DNA of 44,187 nt from Oerskovia flava (GTDB lineage: Bacteria; Actinomycetota; Actinomycetes; Actinomycetales; Cellulomonadaceae): NCBI RefSeq assembly GCF_026163685.1, contig NZ_JAOXSR010000015.1, forward strand, positions 1-44,187. Direction: 5' to 3'. The position numbers and the translations under genes are program-made. Shown here one piece after another: positions 1 to 8,673 of the stretch; position 1 is the stretch's first letter; each line of letters begins with the position of its first letter. Under the pieces are notes generated by a model. The model did not search any database. It was not told the origin of the DNA and saw only the letters and a list, made by a program, of their open reading frames with translations.

Positions 1-72
1 CCGGAAGCTAAGCCCTTCAGCGCCGATGGTACTGCCCTGGAGACGGGGTGGGAGAGTAGGACGCCGCCGAAC
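1..72 (+). rRNA. rrf: 5S ribosomal RNA, 3' part
   Basis: The first ~72 bases read as the 3' part of a bacterial 5S rRNA, with the typical late segment ending GGAGAGTAGGACGCCGCC at about 50-67. The 5' part lies outside the window. The exact 3' end (about 70-73) is estimated from the family. A strong hairpin follows at once, as expected at the end of an rRNA operon. Confidence 0.9.
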
Positions 73-81
73 ACCCATTCA

Positions 82-114
82 CCAAAGGCCCACCCCACCG
101 GGGTGGGCCTTTGG
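82..114 (+). terminator. rRNA operon terminator hairpin
   Basis: A perfect 15-bp stem (82-96 with 100-114) closes on a 3-base loop (ACC) directly after the 5S gene. The stem ends in CCTTTGG on the descending side, giving only a short T run. Position and stability support an intrinsic terminator for the rRNA operon. Confidence 0.9.
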
Positions 115-182
115 CATACCCCCACACCCCCCCCACGCGTGGGATGATGATGGGCGCACCACACGGATCGAAGGGACAGCTA

Positions 183-1238
183 GTGAACGACAGGCCACAT
201 CGGTCCGACGACGCCCGCGGCGATCGCCGCCCGCCACGCGACGACGCCCGCGGCGATCGCCGCCCGCCACGCGACGGCGAACGCCAAGGCGGTTCCCGCG
301 GCGGTGACCGCGCGGGCGGTTCCCGCGGCGGCGCCGGTCGGTCGGGTGTCTCTGGACGGAGCGGAGCGGAGGGGCGTGGGCCCGCTCGCTCGGGTGGCCG
401 GTCCGGTGGCGACGATCGCCCCGCTCGCCCTCGTCGTGACACTCCCGAGCCTCGAGACCCCGGGCCGGAGATCGCGGAGGACGTCCAGTTCTCCGACCTC
501 GACCGGACCGTCCGCGGTCGCCTGCGCACGCTGAGCAAGGAGAACGCGGAGGCGGTCGGTCGCCACCTCGTGATGGCCGGACGGCTCATCGACGACGAGC
601 CGGAGCTCGCCTACGAGCACGCCCAGGCCGCGGTGCGCCGTGCGGGCCGGGTCGACGTCGTGCGTGAGGCCGCGGGTCTTGCCGCCTACCGCACTGGACG
701 GTACGCCGAGGCGTTGCGTGAGCTGCGGACCGTGCGTCGGCTCAACGGTTCGTCCGAGCACCTGGCGGTCATGGCCGACTGCGAGCGGGGACTCGGGCGG
801 CCGGAGCGTGCGCTCGCCCTCGCGTCGTCCGACGAGGCCGGCACCCTCGACCCTGTCGGCCGTGCCGAGCTCGCGATCGTCGTCAGCGGCGCCCGGCTCG
901 ACCTCGGTGAGCACGAGGCCGCGCTCGCAGCGCTGGACCAGGTGTCCGCTGCCCCGACCACCGAGCTCGGGCTCCGGGTCCTGCAGGCCCGCGCCGGCGT
1001 GCTCGAGGCCTCCGGCCGTGACGCCGAGGCCGTCGAGCTGCTCGCGTCGGTCGACCCTCGAGCACTGGCCGCCGCGATCGGTGCCGACCTGGGGGACGAG
1101 GACGTCGTCGTCTACGACCTGCAGGACGAGACGGAGGGCGTCGGCGACGAATCCGACGAGGCGTCCGACGACACCGGGAGCCGTGACGGCCCCGCTGCGC
1201 GGGGCTCCGCACCGGCCGCGGGACGGGGTGAGCGATGA
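183..1238 (+). CDS. TPR protein with RG-rich disordered N-terminus
   Basis: Predicted 351-residue protein of unknown molecular role. Residues 1 to about 95 are almost entirely R, G, D, S and P, with many RGG/RG-type dipeptides and a duplicated 11-residue unit (DDARGDRRPPR). Residues about 100-325 are Ala/Leu/Glu-rich helical pairs typical of tetratricopeptide repeats, followed by an acidic tail. The GTG start at 183 is chosen because AAGGGA lies 6 bases upstream (171-176); an upstream in-frame ATG at 111 falls inside the terminator and is rejected. The stop overlaps the next gene's ATG, so it is translationally coupled to the HAD phosphatase. By gene order it matches M. tuberculosis Rv1691. 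A TPR role in protein-protein contact is family knowledge; RNA binding by the RG tail is inference. Confidence 0.85.
   Translation: MNDRPHRSDDARGDRRPPRDDARGDRRPPRDGERQGGSRGGDRAGGSRGGAGRSGVSGRSGAEGRGPARSGGRSGGDDRPARPRRDTPEPRDPGPEIAEDVQFSDLDRTVRGRLRTLSKENAEAVGRHLVMAGRLIDDEPELAYEHAQAAVRRAGRVDVVREAAGLAAYRTGRYAEALRELRTVRRLNGSSEHLAVMADCERGLGRPERALALASSDEAGTLDPVGRAELAIVVSGARLDLGEHEAALAALDQVSAAPTTELGLRVLQARAGVLEASGRDAEAVELLASVDPRALAAAIGADLGDEDVVVYDLQDETEGVGDESDEASDDTGSRDGPAARGSAPAAGRGER
207..272 (+). repeat. Perfect 33-bp tandem duplication in the TPR gene
   Basis: Bases 207-239 and 240-272 are identical 33-bp units, each encoding DDARGDRRPPR. The unit is a multiple of three, so frame is kept. It contains a CGCGGCGATCGCCGC palindrome-like core. 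It is likely a replication-slippage expansion of the disordered N-terminus. Confidence 0.95.
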
Positions 1239-2254
1239 CCGCCGGACTGCTCGGCTCCGACGTCCCGCTCGCGCAGAAGTACGACCTCGCCCTCGTCGAC
1301 CTCGACGGGGTCGCGTACCGCGGGCACGAGCCGATCGCGCACGCCGCGCCCAGCCTCGCTGGTGCCCGCAGGGCCGGGATGCGGCTCGTCTTCGTGACGA
1401 ACAACGCCTCGCGCGAGCCCGGTTCCGTGGCCGAGCAGCTCACGGGGCTCGACATCCCGACGACCGCCGACGAGGTGATGACGGCCGCGCAGGCTGCCGC
1501 CGCGCTGCTGCGGACGCGGCTCGAGCCAGGCGCCCGGGTCCTCGTGGTGGGTGGTGCAGGTCTGATCACCGCGGTGCACGACGCGGGGTTCGTCATCGTG
1601 GAGTCCGCCGACGACGAGCCGGTCGCGGTCGCCCAGGGCTTCGCGCCCGAGCTCGGCTGGGCACAGCTCGCCGAGGCCGCGTACGCGGTCGGTCGGGGTG
1701 CCTGGCACGTCGCGAGCAACCTCGACCTCTCGTTGCCGACCGCTCGGGGATTCGCCCCGGGCAACGGATCGCTCGTCGGAGCGGTCCAGGCCGCGACCGG
1801 GGTCCGACCGGACAGCGCGGGCAAGCCCTCCCCGACGATGTACCGGTTGGCCGTCGAGCGGGCGGGCGCCGCGGCACCGCTCGTGATCGGTGACCGCCTC
1901 GACACCGATCTCGCCGGAGCGCGGGCCGGTGACTACCCGGGTCTGCACGTGCTCACCGGTGTCAGCACGGCGCGCGACACGATCCTCGCCGCACCCGGTC
2001 TGCGCCCGCACTTCGTGGGTGAAGACCTGCGCTCCCTGCTCGAGACGCACCCGCTCCCTGCGCGCACCGACGGCTGGTGGACCTGCGGGTCGGCGGCCGC
2101 GCGCGTGGTGGACGGTCGGCTCGAGCTCGACGAACGGGCGCCAGCGGACCTCGACACCGTGCGTGCGGCGGCCGCGGCAGCCTGGGCCGCGACCGACCAA
2201 GGGGTGCAGCTCGACGCCGCCAGCGTGCCGGACCTCCCGGTCGGCCACCACTAG
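1235..2254 (+). CDS. HAD-superfamily (NagD-like, class IIA) phosphatase
   Basis: A 339-residue cytosolic HAD hydrolase. The nucleophile motif VDLDG is at residues 21-25 (D22, D24), followed by the IIA-type Thr/Asn segment FVTNNAS and the C-terminal Mg-binding motif VIGDRLDTDLAGA. The cap region between them is of C2 type. Family members dephosphorylate small sugar or nucleotide phosphates; the substrate here cannot be read. A C-terminal extension of about 60 residues after the HAD fold is common in actinobacterial relatives. The ATG overlaps the TPR stop (ATGA). Gene order matches Rv1692 of M. tuberculosis. Confidence 0.9.
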   Translation: MTAGLLGSDVPLAQKYDLALVDLDGVAYRGHEPIAHAAPSLAGARRAGMRLVFVTNNASREPGSVAEQLTGLDIPTTADEVMTAAQAAAALLRTRLEPGARVLVVGGAGLITAVHDAGFVIVESADDEPVAVAQGFAPELGWAQLAEAAYAVGRGAWHVASNLDLSLPTARGFAPGNGSLVGAVQAATGVRPDSAGKPSPTMYRLAVERAGAAAPLVIGDRLDTDLAGARAGDYPGLHVLTGVSTARDTILAAPGLRPHFVGEDLRSLLETHPLPARTDGWWTCGSAAARVVDGRLELDERAPADLDTVRAAAAAAWAATDQGVQLDAASVPDLPVGHH

Positions 2255-2302
2255 GTCTCCACAAGTGCCTGTCGGAGGCGCCTGGCACCCTCTCACGGCG
2301 GG

Positions 2303-2308
2303 TAGCGT
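2303..2308 (+). promoter_or_regulatory. Candidate -10 (TAGCGT) for the tlyA-nadK-recN operon
   Basis: TAGCGT fits the actinobacterial TANNNT -10 pattern and lies in the 132-bp gap after the HAD gene. A start near 2315 would leave a leader of about 70 nt before the ATG at 2387. No convincing -35 is visible. Confidence 0.45.
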
Positions 2309-2386
2309 GGACGCGGGATCCACGGAGGGTCCCGGGCGGATGTCCGGCGCGCCGGGCTCCCGGCGGGAAGCGACGAGGGGTGACGG

Positions 2387-2614
2387 ATGCGGCAGCAGGG
2401 CGACCACGAGACTCCCGTGCCCGGGCCGCCCAGGAGCGTGCCGACCACCGGGCCGGGTGAGCCAGGCCAGGATGGCGCGGTCGCCGAGGCCCTCGCCCGC
2501 CTGGAAGGCCTCGACGACGCGCCCCTGCGCGACCACGTCGCGGCGTTCGAGGTCATCCACGAGTCGCTCCAGCGGCAGCTGACCGAACCCGCGGACGAGC
2601 GGGGCGGCGTGTGA
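2387..2614 (+). CDS. Small conserved-position protein upstream of tlyA
   Basis: A 75-residue protein with no recognised domain. The N-terminal ~28 residues are Gly/Pro-rich; the rest forms a likely amphipathic helical segment (VAEALARLEGLDDAPLRDHV). It sits immediately before tlyA, with stop and GTG start overlapping (GTGTGA). A short protein in this position is usual in actinobacteria (compare Rv1693). The GGGG-containing stretch 5' of the ATG serves as a weak ribosome site. It could be a coupling peptide or a small partner of TlyA; the sequence does not decide. Confidence 0.7.
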   Translation: MRQQGDHETPVPGPPRSVPTTGPGEPGQDGAVAEALARLEGLDDAPLRDHVAAFEVIHESLQRQLTEPADERGGV

Positions 2615-3564
2615 ACCTGCGCGTCGACGCCGAGCTCGTGCGCCGCGGGCTCGCCCGGTCCCGTGGGCACGCCGCAGCACTGATCGGTGAGGGCCGGGTC
2701 CGGGTCGGGGAGACCGTCGTCACGAAGCCCGCAGCACCTGTGACGGCGGCGCACGTGCTCGTGGTGGAGCCGGACCCGGCCGACCCGGGGTACGCGTCGC
2801 GCGCGGCCTACAAGCTCGCGGGTGCGTTCGACGCCCTCGCAAGCGAGGAGGGTCGCGCCCTGGGTGGCGTCCACGTGTCCGGCGCCTACTGCGTGGACCT
2901 CGGTGCCTCGACGGGCGGCTTCACCGACGTCCTGCTGCGCCGCGGCGCACGGCACGTCGTGGCGGTCGACGTGGGGCACGGCCAGCTCGTCGAGGCGCTG
3001 CGGACGGACCCGCGCGTGACCGTCCACGAGGGCCTCAACGTTCGCGACCTGTCGACCGCCCAGGTGAAGGAGACCCCCGGGCTCGTGGTGGCCGACCTGT
3101 CCTTCATCTCCTTGACGACCGTGCTGCCGGCCGTCGCGGGCGTCGTCGGGCCGTCGACCGACCTGCTGCTGATGGTCAAGCCGCAGTTCGAGGTCGGCAG
3201 GGAGCGCCTCGGCAGCGGGGGAGTCGTCCGTGACCCCGCGCTGCACGCGCTCGCCGTCGAGACGGTGGCGTCGAGGGCGGCCGGTCTGGGCCTGCGTCCT
3301 CTGGGCATCGTCCCGAGCCCGTTGCCCGGGCCGAGCGGGAACCGGGAGTTCTTCTGGTGGCTGCGGGCAGCGCCGCACCTCGGGCGCGTGCAGGTCGACG
3401 TCCGAGACCTCGCGAGGGTCGCGACCGACGCCGTGTCGTGGAAGCCTGCTGCGGCCTCGTCGTCCGGCCCCGCCGGCCCCGGGGTGCCGCCGCTCTTCAC
3501 GCTCGGTACGACCTCGCCGCCGTCCCGCTCGACGATCTCGTCCCCGACCGGAGGAACCTCGTGA
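2611..3564 (+). CDS. tlyA: TlyA, 16S/23S rRNA cytidine-2'-O-methyltransferase
   Basis: This enzyme 2'-O-methylates a cytidine in 16S and 23S rRNA, and its loss gives capreomycin resistance in mycobacteria (family knowledge). Residues 1-60 form the S4 RNA-binding domain (LRVDAELVRRGLARSRGHA). The FtsJ-type methyltransferase domain follows, with SAM motif VDLGASTGGFTDVLLRRGA near residue 95 and later motifs LVVADLSFIS and MVKPQFEVG. The fold should end near residue 265 (GPSGNREFFWWLR is about 240-252). The remaining ~50 residues are a Ser/Pro/Ala-rich tail beyond the usual family length. GTG start overlaps the preceding stop, and its own stop overlaps the nadK GTG (GTGA). Confidence 0.95.
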   Translation: MNLRVDAELVRRGLARSRGHAAALIGEGRVRVGETVVTKPAAPVTAAHVLVVEPDPADPGYASRAAYKLAGAFDALASEEGRALGGVHVSGAYCVDLGASTGGFTDVLLRRGARHVVAVDVGHGQLVEALRTDPRVTVHEGLNVRDLSTAQVKETPGLVVADLSFISLTTVLPAVAGVVGPSTDLLLMVKPQFEVGRERLGSGGVVRDPALHALAVETVASRAAGLGLRPLGIVPSPLPGPSGNREFFWWLRAAPHLGRVQVDVRDLARVATDAVSWKPAAASSSGPAGPGVPPLFTLGTTSPPSRSTISSPTGGTS

Positions 3565-4571
3565 CCCGAAGAGTGCTCATCGTGACCCACGGCGGCCGCC
3601 CGGAGGCGGTCGTGGCCCTGAGCGAGGCCGTCAAGGAGCTCGAGAGCGCGGGCTTCGAGGTCGGGCTGCACGACGACGAGCTTGCCGAGACGTTCGGCGA
3701 CCACATGGCCCGGAACCGGGTCCGTGAAGGTGTGACCGAGTCCGAGGTCGTGATGGTGCTCGGCGGCGACGGCACGATCCTGCGCGCGGCCGAGCTCACG
3801 CACGGCACGGGCGTCCCGTTGCTCGGGGTGAACCTCGGGCACGTCGGGTTCCTCGCGGAGAGCGAGCGCGAGGACCTGCACGCGGCCGTGCAGCGGCTGG
3901 CGGCGAACGACTACGTCGTCGAGGAGCGGCAGGTCGTCGACGTCCGCGTCCACCTCCCGGGCGTCGTGGAGCCCGTGGTGGGCTGGGCGCTCAACGAGGC
4001 GACGGTCGAGAAGGCGCAGCGCGAGCGGATGATCGAGGTGGCCATCGGGGTCGACGGTCGCCCGTTGTCCTCGTTCGGCTGCGACGGGGTCGTCGTGTCG
4101 ACCGCGACCGGGTCGACCGCGCACGCGTTCTCGGCCGGTGGCCCCGTGATGTGGCCCGACGTGGACGCCGTGCTGCTCGTCCCTCTGGCCGCGCACGCGC
4201 TGTTCGCCCGGCCGCTGGTGGTCGGCCCGTCGTCGACGTGCTTCATCGACGTGCTGGATCGGTCCGCCTCTCCAGGGGTGCTGACCTGCGACGGGCGGCG
4301 GCGCATCGACCTGCCGGTCGGCGCACGCGTCGAGATCCGGCGCGGGGCGGTGCCCATCCGGCTGGCGCGCCTGAGCCCGGCCCCGTTCACCGACCGGCTC
4401 GTCTCGAAGTTCTCGCTCCCCGTCGTCGGGTGGCGGGAGCGCGCCGCGGCACGCACCGCGAGCGACCTCGCCCGGGAGGACCGTTCCGGTGAGGCTGACG
4501 GGTCGGTCGAAGCCTCGGCCGCGGTGACCGACGACCCCGCCGCCGACCCGACCGCCACCAGGGAGGTGTGA
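3561..4571 (+). CDS. nadK: NAD kinase
   Basis: Phosphorylates NAD to NADP using ATP or polyphosphate. The 336-residue protein carries the diagnostic GGDGT at residues 68-72, the NE segment ALNEATVEK, and the glycine-rich substrate motif GCDGVVVSTATGSTAHAFSAGGP. The GTG at 3561 is chosen because a GGAGG stands at about 3549-3554 and the stop/start overlap with tlyA is typical; longer in-frame extensions run through tlyA. The last ~40 residues are a variable acidic tail. Gene order tlyA-nadK-recN is conserved in actinobacteria (Rv1694-Rv1696). Confidence 0.96.
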   Translation: MTRRVLIVTHGGRPEAVVALSEAVKELESAGFEVGLHDDELAETFGDHMARNRVREGVTESEVVMVLGGDGTILRAAELTHGTGVPLLGVNLGHVGFLAESEREDLHAAVQRLAANDYVVEERQVVDVRVHLPGVVEPVVGWALNEATVEKAQRERMIEVAIGVDGRPLSSFGCDGVVVSTATGSTAHAFSAGGPVMWPDVDAVLLVPLAAHALFARPLVVGPSSTCFIDVLDRSASPGVLTCDGRRRIDLPVGARVEIRRGAVPIRLARLSPAPFTDRLVSKFSLPVVGWRERAAARTASDLAREDRSGEADGSVEASAAVTDDPAADPTATREV

Positions 4572-4572
4572 C

Positions 4573-6327
4573 GTGCTCGAGGAGATCGCGATCGAGAACC
4601 TCGGGGTGATCCGGTCCGCACGGGTCCCCCTGGGGCCAGGGCTCACCGTCATCACGGGGGAGACCGGCGCGGGCAAGACCATGGTGCTCACGGGTCTTGG
4701 CCTGCTCATGGGGGGCAAGGCCGACCCGGCGACCGTCCGCCCGGGCGCGCCGTCCGCGGCGGTCGAAGGTCGCGTCCACGTGGCAGCACGACCCGAGGTG
4801 CTGCGGCGGGTGGACGAGGCCGGCGGGACGGTGGACGACGACGGCACGGTCGTCATCCTGCGGACGGTCGCGGCCGAAGGCCGGTCGCGGGCGCACCTCG
4901 GGGGGCGCAGCGTGCCGCAGGGTGTGCTGGCGGACATCGCCGACGAGCTGGTGACCGTGCACGGCCAGTCCGACCAGCTGAGGCTGCGCACCGCGAGCCA
5001 CCAGCGGAGCGCGCTGGACGCGTTCGCCGGCGCCGACCACTCGCGCCTCCTCGAGTCGTACCGGACCGGGTGGACGGAGCGCTCGGCGGTGCTGGCGGAG
5101 GTCGAAGACCTCACGGCCCGTGCGAAGGAGCGTGCGCGGGAGGCGGAGCTGCTCAAGCTCGGTCTCGCCGAGATAGAACGGATCGACCCGTCGCCGGGGG
5201 AGGACGCCGAGCTCACCGCTCTCGTGGCCCGGCTCGGCCACGCCGAGGAGCTGCGCCAGGCGGCGCAGCAGGCCCACGAGGCGATCGTCGGCGACGAGAC
5301 GGGCGAGCCGCAGGAGAACGCCGTCGTCGCCGTCGACCGGGCACGACGCGCGCTGGAGGCTGCGAGCCACACGGACCCCTCCCTGGGACGGTTCGTCGAA
5401 CGGCTCGCTGAGGTGGGGTACGTGCTCGCGGACGTCGCGACCGATGTGTCGTCCTACGCCGAGGACCTCCAGGCGGACCCGACGGGTCTGGAGACCGCGC
5501 ACACGCGCCTCGCCGACCTGGGGACGCTCACGCGCAGCTACGGGGAGACGATCGACGACGTGCTCGCCTGGGCGAGCGACGCCGGACTGCGCCTGATCGA
5601 CCTGGACGACGGCGGCGAGCGGTTACGGGCACTGACCGAGCGGCGCGACGAGCTCACCGCGCGCCTCGCGGAGCTCGCGGAGCAGATCAGCGCGTCACGC
5701 CGGGCAGCTGCCGCGGCGCTCGCCGAGGCGGTGACCGCTGAGCTCAACGGGCTCGCGATGGCGGGTGCGAGCCTGGTCGTGGACGTCGACCCCGCAGAGG
5801 AGCCCGGCCCGTTCGGCGCCGACGCGGTGACCTTCTCCCTCGTGCCGCACCCGGGGTCGCCCCCCCGCGCGCTCGGCAAGGGTGCCTCGGGCGGCGAGCT
5901 CTCACGCGTGATGCTCGCGATCGAGGTGGCGCTCGCAACGGCTGGTGCGGCGCAGGACGGCTCGGCCTCCCTGCCGACCTTCGTGTTCGACGAGGTCGAC
6001 GCCGGGGTGGGCGGCCGGGCCGCCGTCGAGGTCGGGCGCCGCCTGGCGTCCCTGGCGCGCAGCGCGCAGGTCGTCGTGGTGACCCACCTCGCCCAGGTGG
6101 CTGCCTTCGCGGACTCCCAGCTCGTCGTGACGAAGACCGCGGACCCAGCGGGCGAAGGGCCGGGCGGTCCCGGATCCGGCGACGGTGTGACCGTCACGGG
6201 CGTGCGCGAGGTCACGAGCGAGGAGCGGGTCCGCGAGCTCGCGCGGATGCTGTCGGGCCAGGAGGAGTCCGACGCCGCGCGCCAGCACGCGGTGGAGCTG
6301 CTCCGGTCATCGGTCGTGGGACGATAG
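4573..6327 (+). CDS. recN: DNA repair ATPase RecN
   Basis: SMC-like ATPase that acts at DNA double-strand breaks. The 584-residue protein has an N-terminal Walker A (GETGAGKT), central coiled-coil arms rich in Ala/Glu/Arg (about residues 170-400), the C-terminal signature GKGASGGELSRVMLA, Walker B FVFDEVDAGVGG and the switch VVTHLAQVA. A Gly/Pro-rich insertion (about residues 525-540) precedes the C-terminal helix. Start GTG 4573 has GGGAGG at 4561-4566, which also encodes the end of nadK. No LexA box was recognised upstream, so expression probably follows the operon. Confidence 0.96.
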   Translation: MLEEIAIENLGVIRSARVPLGPGLTVITGETGAGKTMVLTGLGLLMGGKADPATVRPGAPSAAVEGRVHVAARPEVLRRVDEAGGTVDDDGTVVILRTVAAEGRSRAHLGGRSVPQGVLADIADELVTVHGQSDQLRLRTASHQRSALDAFAGADHSRLLESYRTGWTERSAVLAEVEDLTARAKERAREAELLKLGLAEIERIDPSPGEDAELTALVARLGHAEELRQAAQQAHEAIVGDETGEPQENAVVAVDRARRALEAASHTDPSLGRFVERLAEVGYVLADVATDVSSYAEDLQADPTGLETAHTRLADLGTLTRSYGETIDDVLAWASDAGLRLIDLDDGGERLRALTERRDELTARLAELAEQISASRRAAAAALAEAVTAELNGLAMAGASLVVDVDPAEEPGPFGADAVTFSLVPHPGSPPRALGKGASGGELSRVMLAIEVALATAGAAQDGSASLPTFVFDEVDAGVGGRAAVEVGRRLASLARSAQVVVVTHLAQVAAFADSQLVVTKTADPAGEGPGGPGSGDGVTVTGVREVTSEERVRELARMLSGQEESDAARQHAVELLRSSVVGR

Positions 6328-6333
6328 TGCACG

Positions 6334-7518
6334 ATGAGACTCACCCTGCGCAGATCTGCTGCTCCGACGACGGACCCGGGCTCCACCGGTCCGGCACGTG
6401 TCGACACCCGCACCAAGGCCCTGACGAAGCGTCTGCGACCTGGTGACATCGCGGTCATCGACCATCTCGACATCGACCGGGTCGCCGCCGACGCCCTCGT
6501 GTCCGCCAAGCCGCTCGCCGTGCTCAACGCGTCGCGGTCCATCTCCGGCAGGTACCCGAACCTCGGTCCGGACATCCTCGTCGAGGCCGGCATCATCCTC
6601 ATCGACGACCTCGGTGACGCGATCATGCAGGTCCCCGACGGGCGTCCGCTGCGCCTGGACGGTGACCGAGTGCTCGACGGCGACACGCTGGTCGCGCAGG
6701 GCGAGCTCCAGACCACGGAGTCGGTGGCGGCGTACCTGGAGAAGGCCCGGGAAGGCCTGTCGCTCGAGATCGAGTCGTTCGCCGCGAACACGATGGACTA
6801 CCTACGACGCGAGCGCGCGCTGCTGCTCGACGGTGTCGGTGTGCCCGACATCCGCACGTCGATCGACGGCCGTCAGGTGCTCATCGTCGTGCGCGGGTAC
6901 CACTACCGGGAAGACCTCGCGACACTGCGGCCCTACATCAAGGAGTACCGCCCGGTGCTCATCGGTGTCGACGGCGGCGCCGACGCGATCCTCGACGCCG
7001 GCTGGAAGCCCGACATGATCGTCGGTGACATGGACTCGGTCTCCGACCGCGCCCTGAGCTGCGGCGCGGAGATCGTGGTCCACGCGTACCGCGACGGCAA
7101 GGCACCGGGGCTCGAGCGGGTGCGCGAGCTCGGCGTCGACCCCGTCGTCTTCCCCGCGACCGGCACGAGCGAGGACATCGCGATGCTGCTCGCCGACGAC
7201 AAGGGCGCCGAGGTCATCGTCGCCGTGGGCACCCACGCCACGCTCGTCGAGTTCCTCGACAAGGGCCGCGCCGGGATGGCCAGCACGTTCCTCACCCGTC
7301 TGCGGGTCGGCGGCAAGCTCGTCGACGCCAAGGGCGTGTCCCGGCTGTACCGGCACCGCATCTCCAACGTCCAGCTCACGCTGCTCTCCGTCGCCGGGAT
7401 CTTCGCCGTCGTCATGGCACTGATGTCGACGTCGGCCGGGCAGACGTTCTTCGGGATCATCGGAGCCCGCATCGACGACTTCACGTCGTGGATTGGCTCG
7501 CTCGTCGGCGCTGCCTGA
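6334..7518 (+). CDS. steA: SteA, putative cytokinetic-ring protein
   Basis: A 394-residue protein with a central thiamin-pyrophosphokinase-like fold (LIGVDGGADAILDAGWKPDMIVGDMDSVSD) and a C-terminal transmembrane helix (about residues 345-370). SteA and its partner SteB act in septal cell-wall hydrolysis and division in Corynebacterium (literature knowledge). The ATG is 6 bases after the recN stop; the first ~30 residues are probably disordered. It is followed by steB after 79 bases. The true catalytic capacity of the TPK-like domain is unknown. Gene order matches Rv1697. Confidence 0.9.
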   Translation: MRLTLRRSAAPTTDPGSTGPARVDTRTKALTKRLRPGDIAVIDHLDIDRVAADALVSAKPLAVLNASRSISGRYPNLGPDILVEAGIILIDDLGDAIMQVPDGRPLRLDGDRVLDGDTLVAQGELQTTESVAAYLEKAREGLSLEIESFAANTMDYLRRERALLLDGVGVPDIRTSIDGRQVLIVVRGYHYREDLATLRPYIKEYRPVLIGVDGGADAILDAGWKPDMIVGDMDSVSDRALSCGAEIVVHAYRDGKAPGLERVRELGVDPVVFPATGTSEDIAMLLADDKGAEVIVAVGTHATLVEFLDKGRAGMASTFLTRLRVGGKLVDAKGVSRLYRHRISNVQLTLLSVAGIFAVVMALMSTSAGQTFFGIIGARIDDFTSWIGSLVGAA

Positions 7519-7597
7519 GCCGGCACGCCCGGGACCGCCGTCGCTCCCGCACCTCACCGCACGTCATTCCGCACGGACAGAAGGACCACACCGCACC

Positions 7598-8671
7598 GTG
7601 ATCGACTTCAGGTACCACATCGTCTCGCTGATCTCCGTCTTCCTCGCGCTCGCGGTCGGCATCATCCTCGGCGCCGGCCCTCTCCAGGGCGCGATCGGCG
7701 ACCAGCTCACCGGCCAGGTGGAGCAGCTGCGCGTGGAGCGCAACGAGCTCCGCGACCAGCTGGACGCAGCCACCGTGACGGTGGGCAACGACACGGAGTT
7801 CATCGAGGCGACGGGTCCGCAGCTCCTCGCCGACTCCCTGACGGACCGGCGGGTGGCCGTGGTCGACCTCGGCGCCGTCGACGCCGAGCGCTACGACGTC
7901 ATCGCCGGCAAGCTCGAGGCGGCCGGCGCGTCGGTCGCCGGCCACGTCCAGATCACCGACCAGTGGACCGCGGAGTCGGAGGAGTCTGCCCGCCGCACGG
8001 TGGCCGAGGGGCTCGGCGAGTACCTCGACCCGGTGGAGGACGCCGCCCCGGAGCAACGCCTGGCGACGGCGCTCGCGGTCGCGCTCACGGAGGCTTCGTC
8101 GACCGACGCCGACGCTCGCAGCGAGACCGCGATCGAGCTCGAGTCCCTCCTCGTGAGGTTCGACCTGCTCACCGTCACCAACGAGCAGAGCGAGCCCGCC
8201 GACGTCATCCTGCTCCTCTCCGGTGCGGCACCCGTGCCGACCACCCCGCAGGAGCTCGACGAGGCCGAGGAGGGCGCCGAGCAGGTCGAGCCCGACACGT
8301 ACGTGGTCGACATCGAGGTCGAGCTCGCCGTCGCCGCGCAGCAGGTCTCCCAGGCCGCGCTCGTCGTCGGTCCCACGGCCGTCTCAGGGGACCTCGTGTC
8401 CACGATCCGTGGCCGGGACGAGGTGGCGCGTACGGTGAGCACCGTGAGCGGTGTCGAGGCCGAGCCGGGGCGCATCGCGGTGCCGCTCGCGCTCGCCGCC
8501 CGGCTCGACGGTCAGGTCGGCCAGTTCGGGTTCGAGGAGAACGCGACCGCGGTCCTCCCGCCGAGCGTCGAGCTCGAGCCTGTCGACCGCACGCCCGCCG
8601 AGAGCGAAACCCCGACGGGCTCCTCGAGCAGCGCGGACCAGCAGAGCACCGACACCGAGGACGAGGGCTGA
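7598..8671 (+). CDS. steB: SteB / MctB-family membrane protein
   Basis: A 357-residue bitopic membrane protein. The opening segment IDFRYHIVSLISVFLALAVG (residues 2-21) is the family hallmark: a short cytosolic start then one membrane helix, followed by a coiled-coil (about residues 35-55) and an extracytoplasmic domain. In mycobacteria the homologue (Rv1698) is described as the copper-related MctB; in Corynebacterium it partners SteA. Start GTG 7598 is chosen because the family begins at this motif; the ATG 35 codons upstream would add an Arg/Pro-rich extension. AAGGA lies at 7581-7585. The last ~40 residues are Ser/Thr/Glu-rich. Confidence 0.9.
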   Translation: MIDFRYHIVSLISVFLALAVGIILGAGPLQGAIGDQLTGQVEQLRVERNELRDQLDAATVTVGNDTEFIEATGPQLLADSLTDRRVAVVDLGAVDAERYDVIAGKLEAAGASVAGHVQITDQWTAESEESARRTVAEGLGEYLDPVEDAAPEQRLATALAVALTEASSTDADARSETAIELESLLVRFDLLTVTNEQSEPADVILLLSGAAPVPTTPQELDEAEEGAEQVEPDTYVVDIEVELAVAAQQVSQAALVVGPTAVSGDLVSTIRGRDEVARTVSTVSGVEAEPGRIAVPLALAARLDGQVGQFGFEENATAVLPPSVELEPVDRTPAESETPTGSSSSADQQSTDTEDEG

Positions 8672-8673
8672 CG

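Noticed and set aside
111-182. Upstream ATG start for the TPR gene
   Set aside because: It lies within the 5S terminator stem; the GTG at 183 has a well-placed ribosome site.
2255-2290. Hairpin after the HAD gene (GTGCC/GGCAC)
   Set aside because: Only five pairs around a long loop; not convincing as a terminator.
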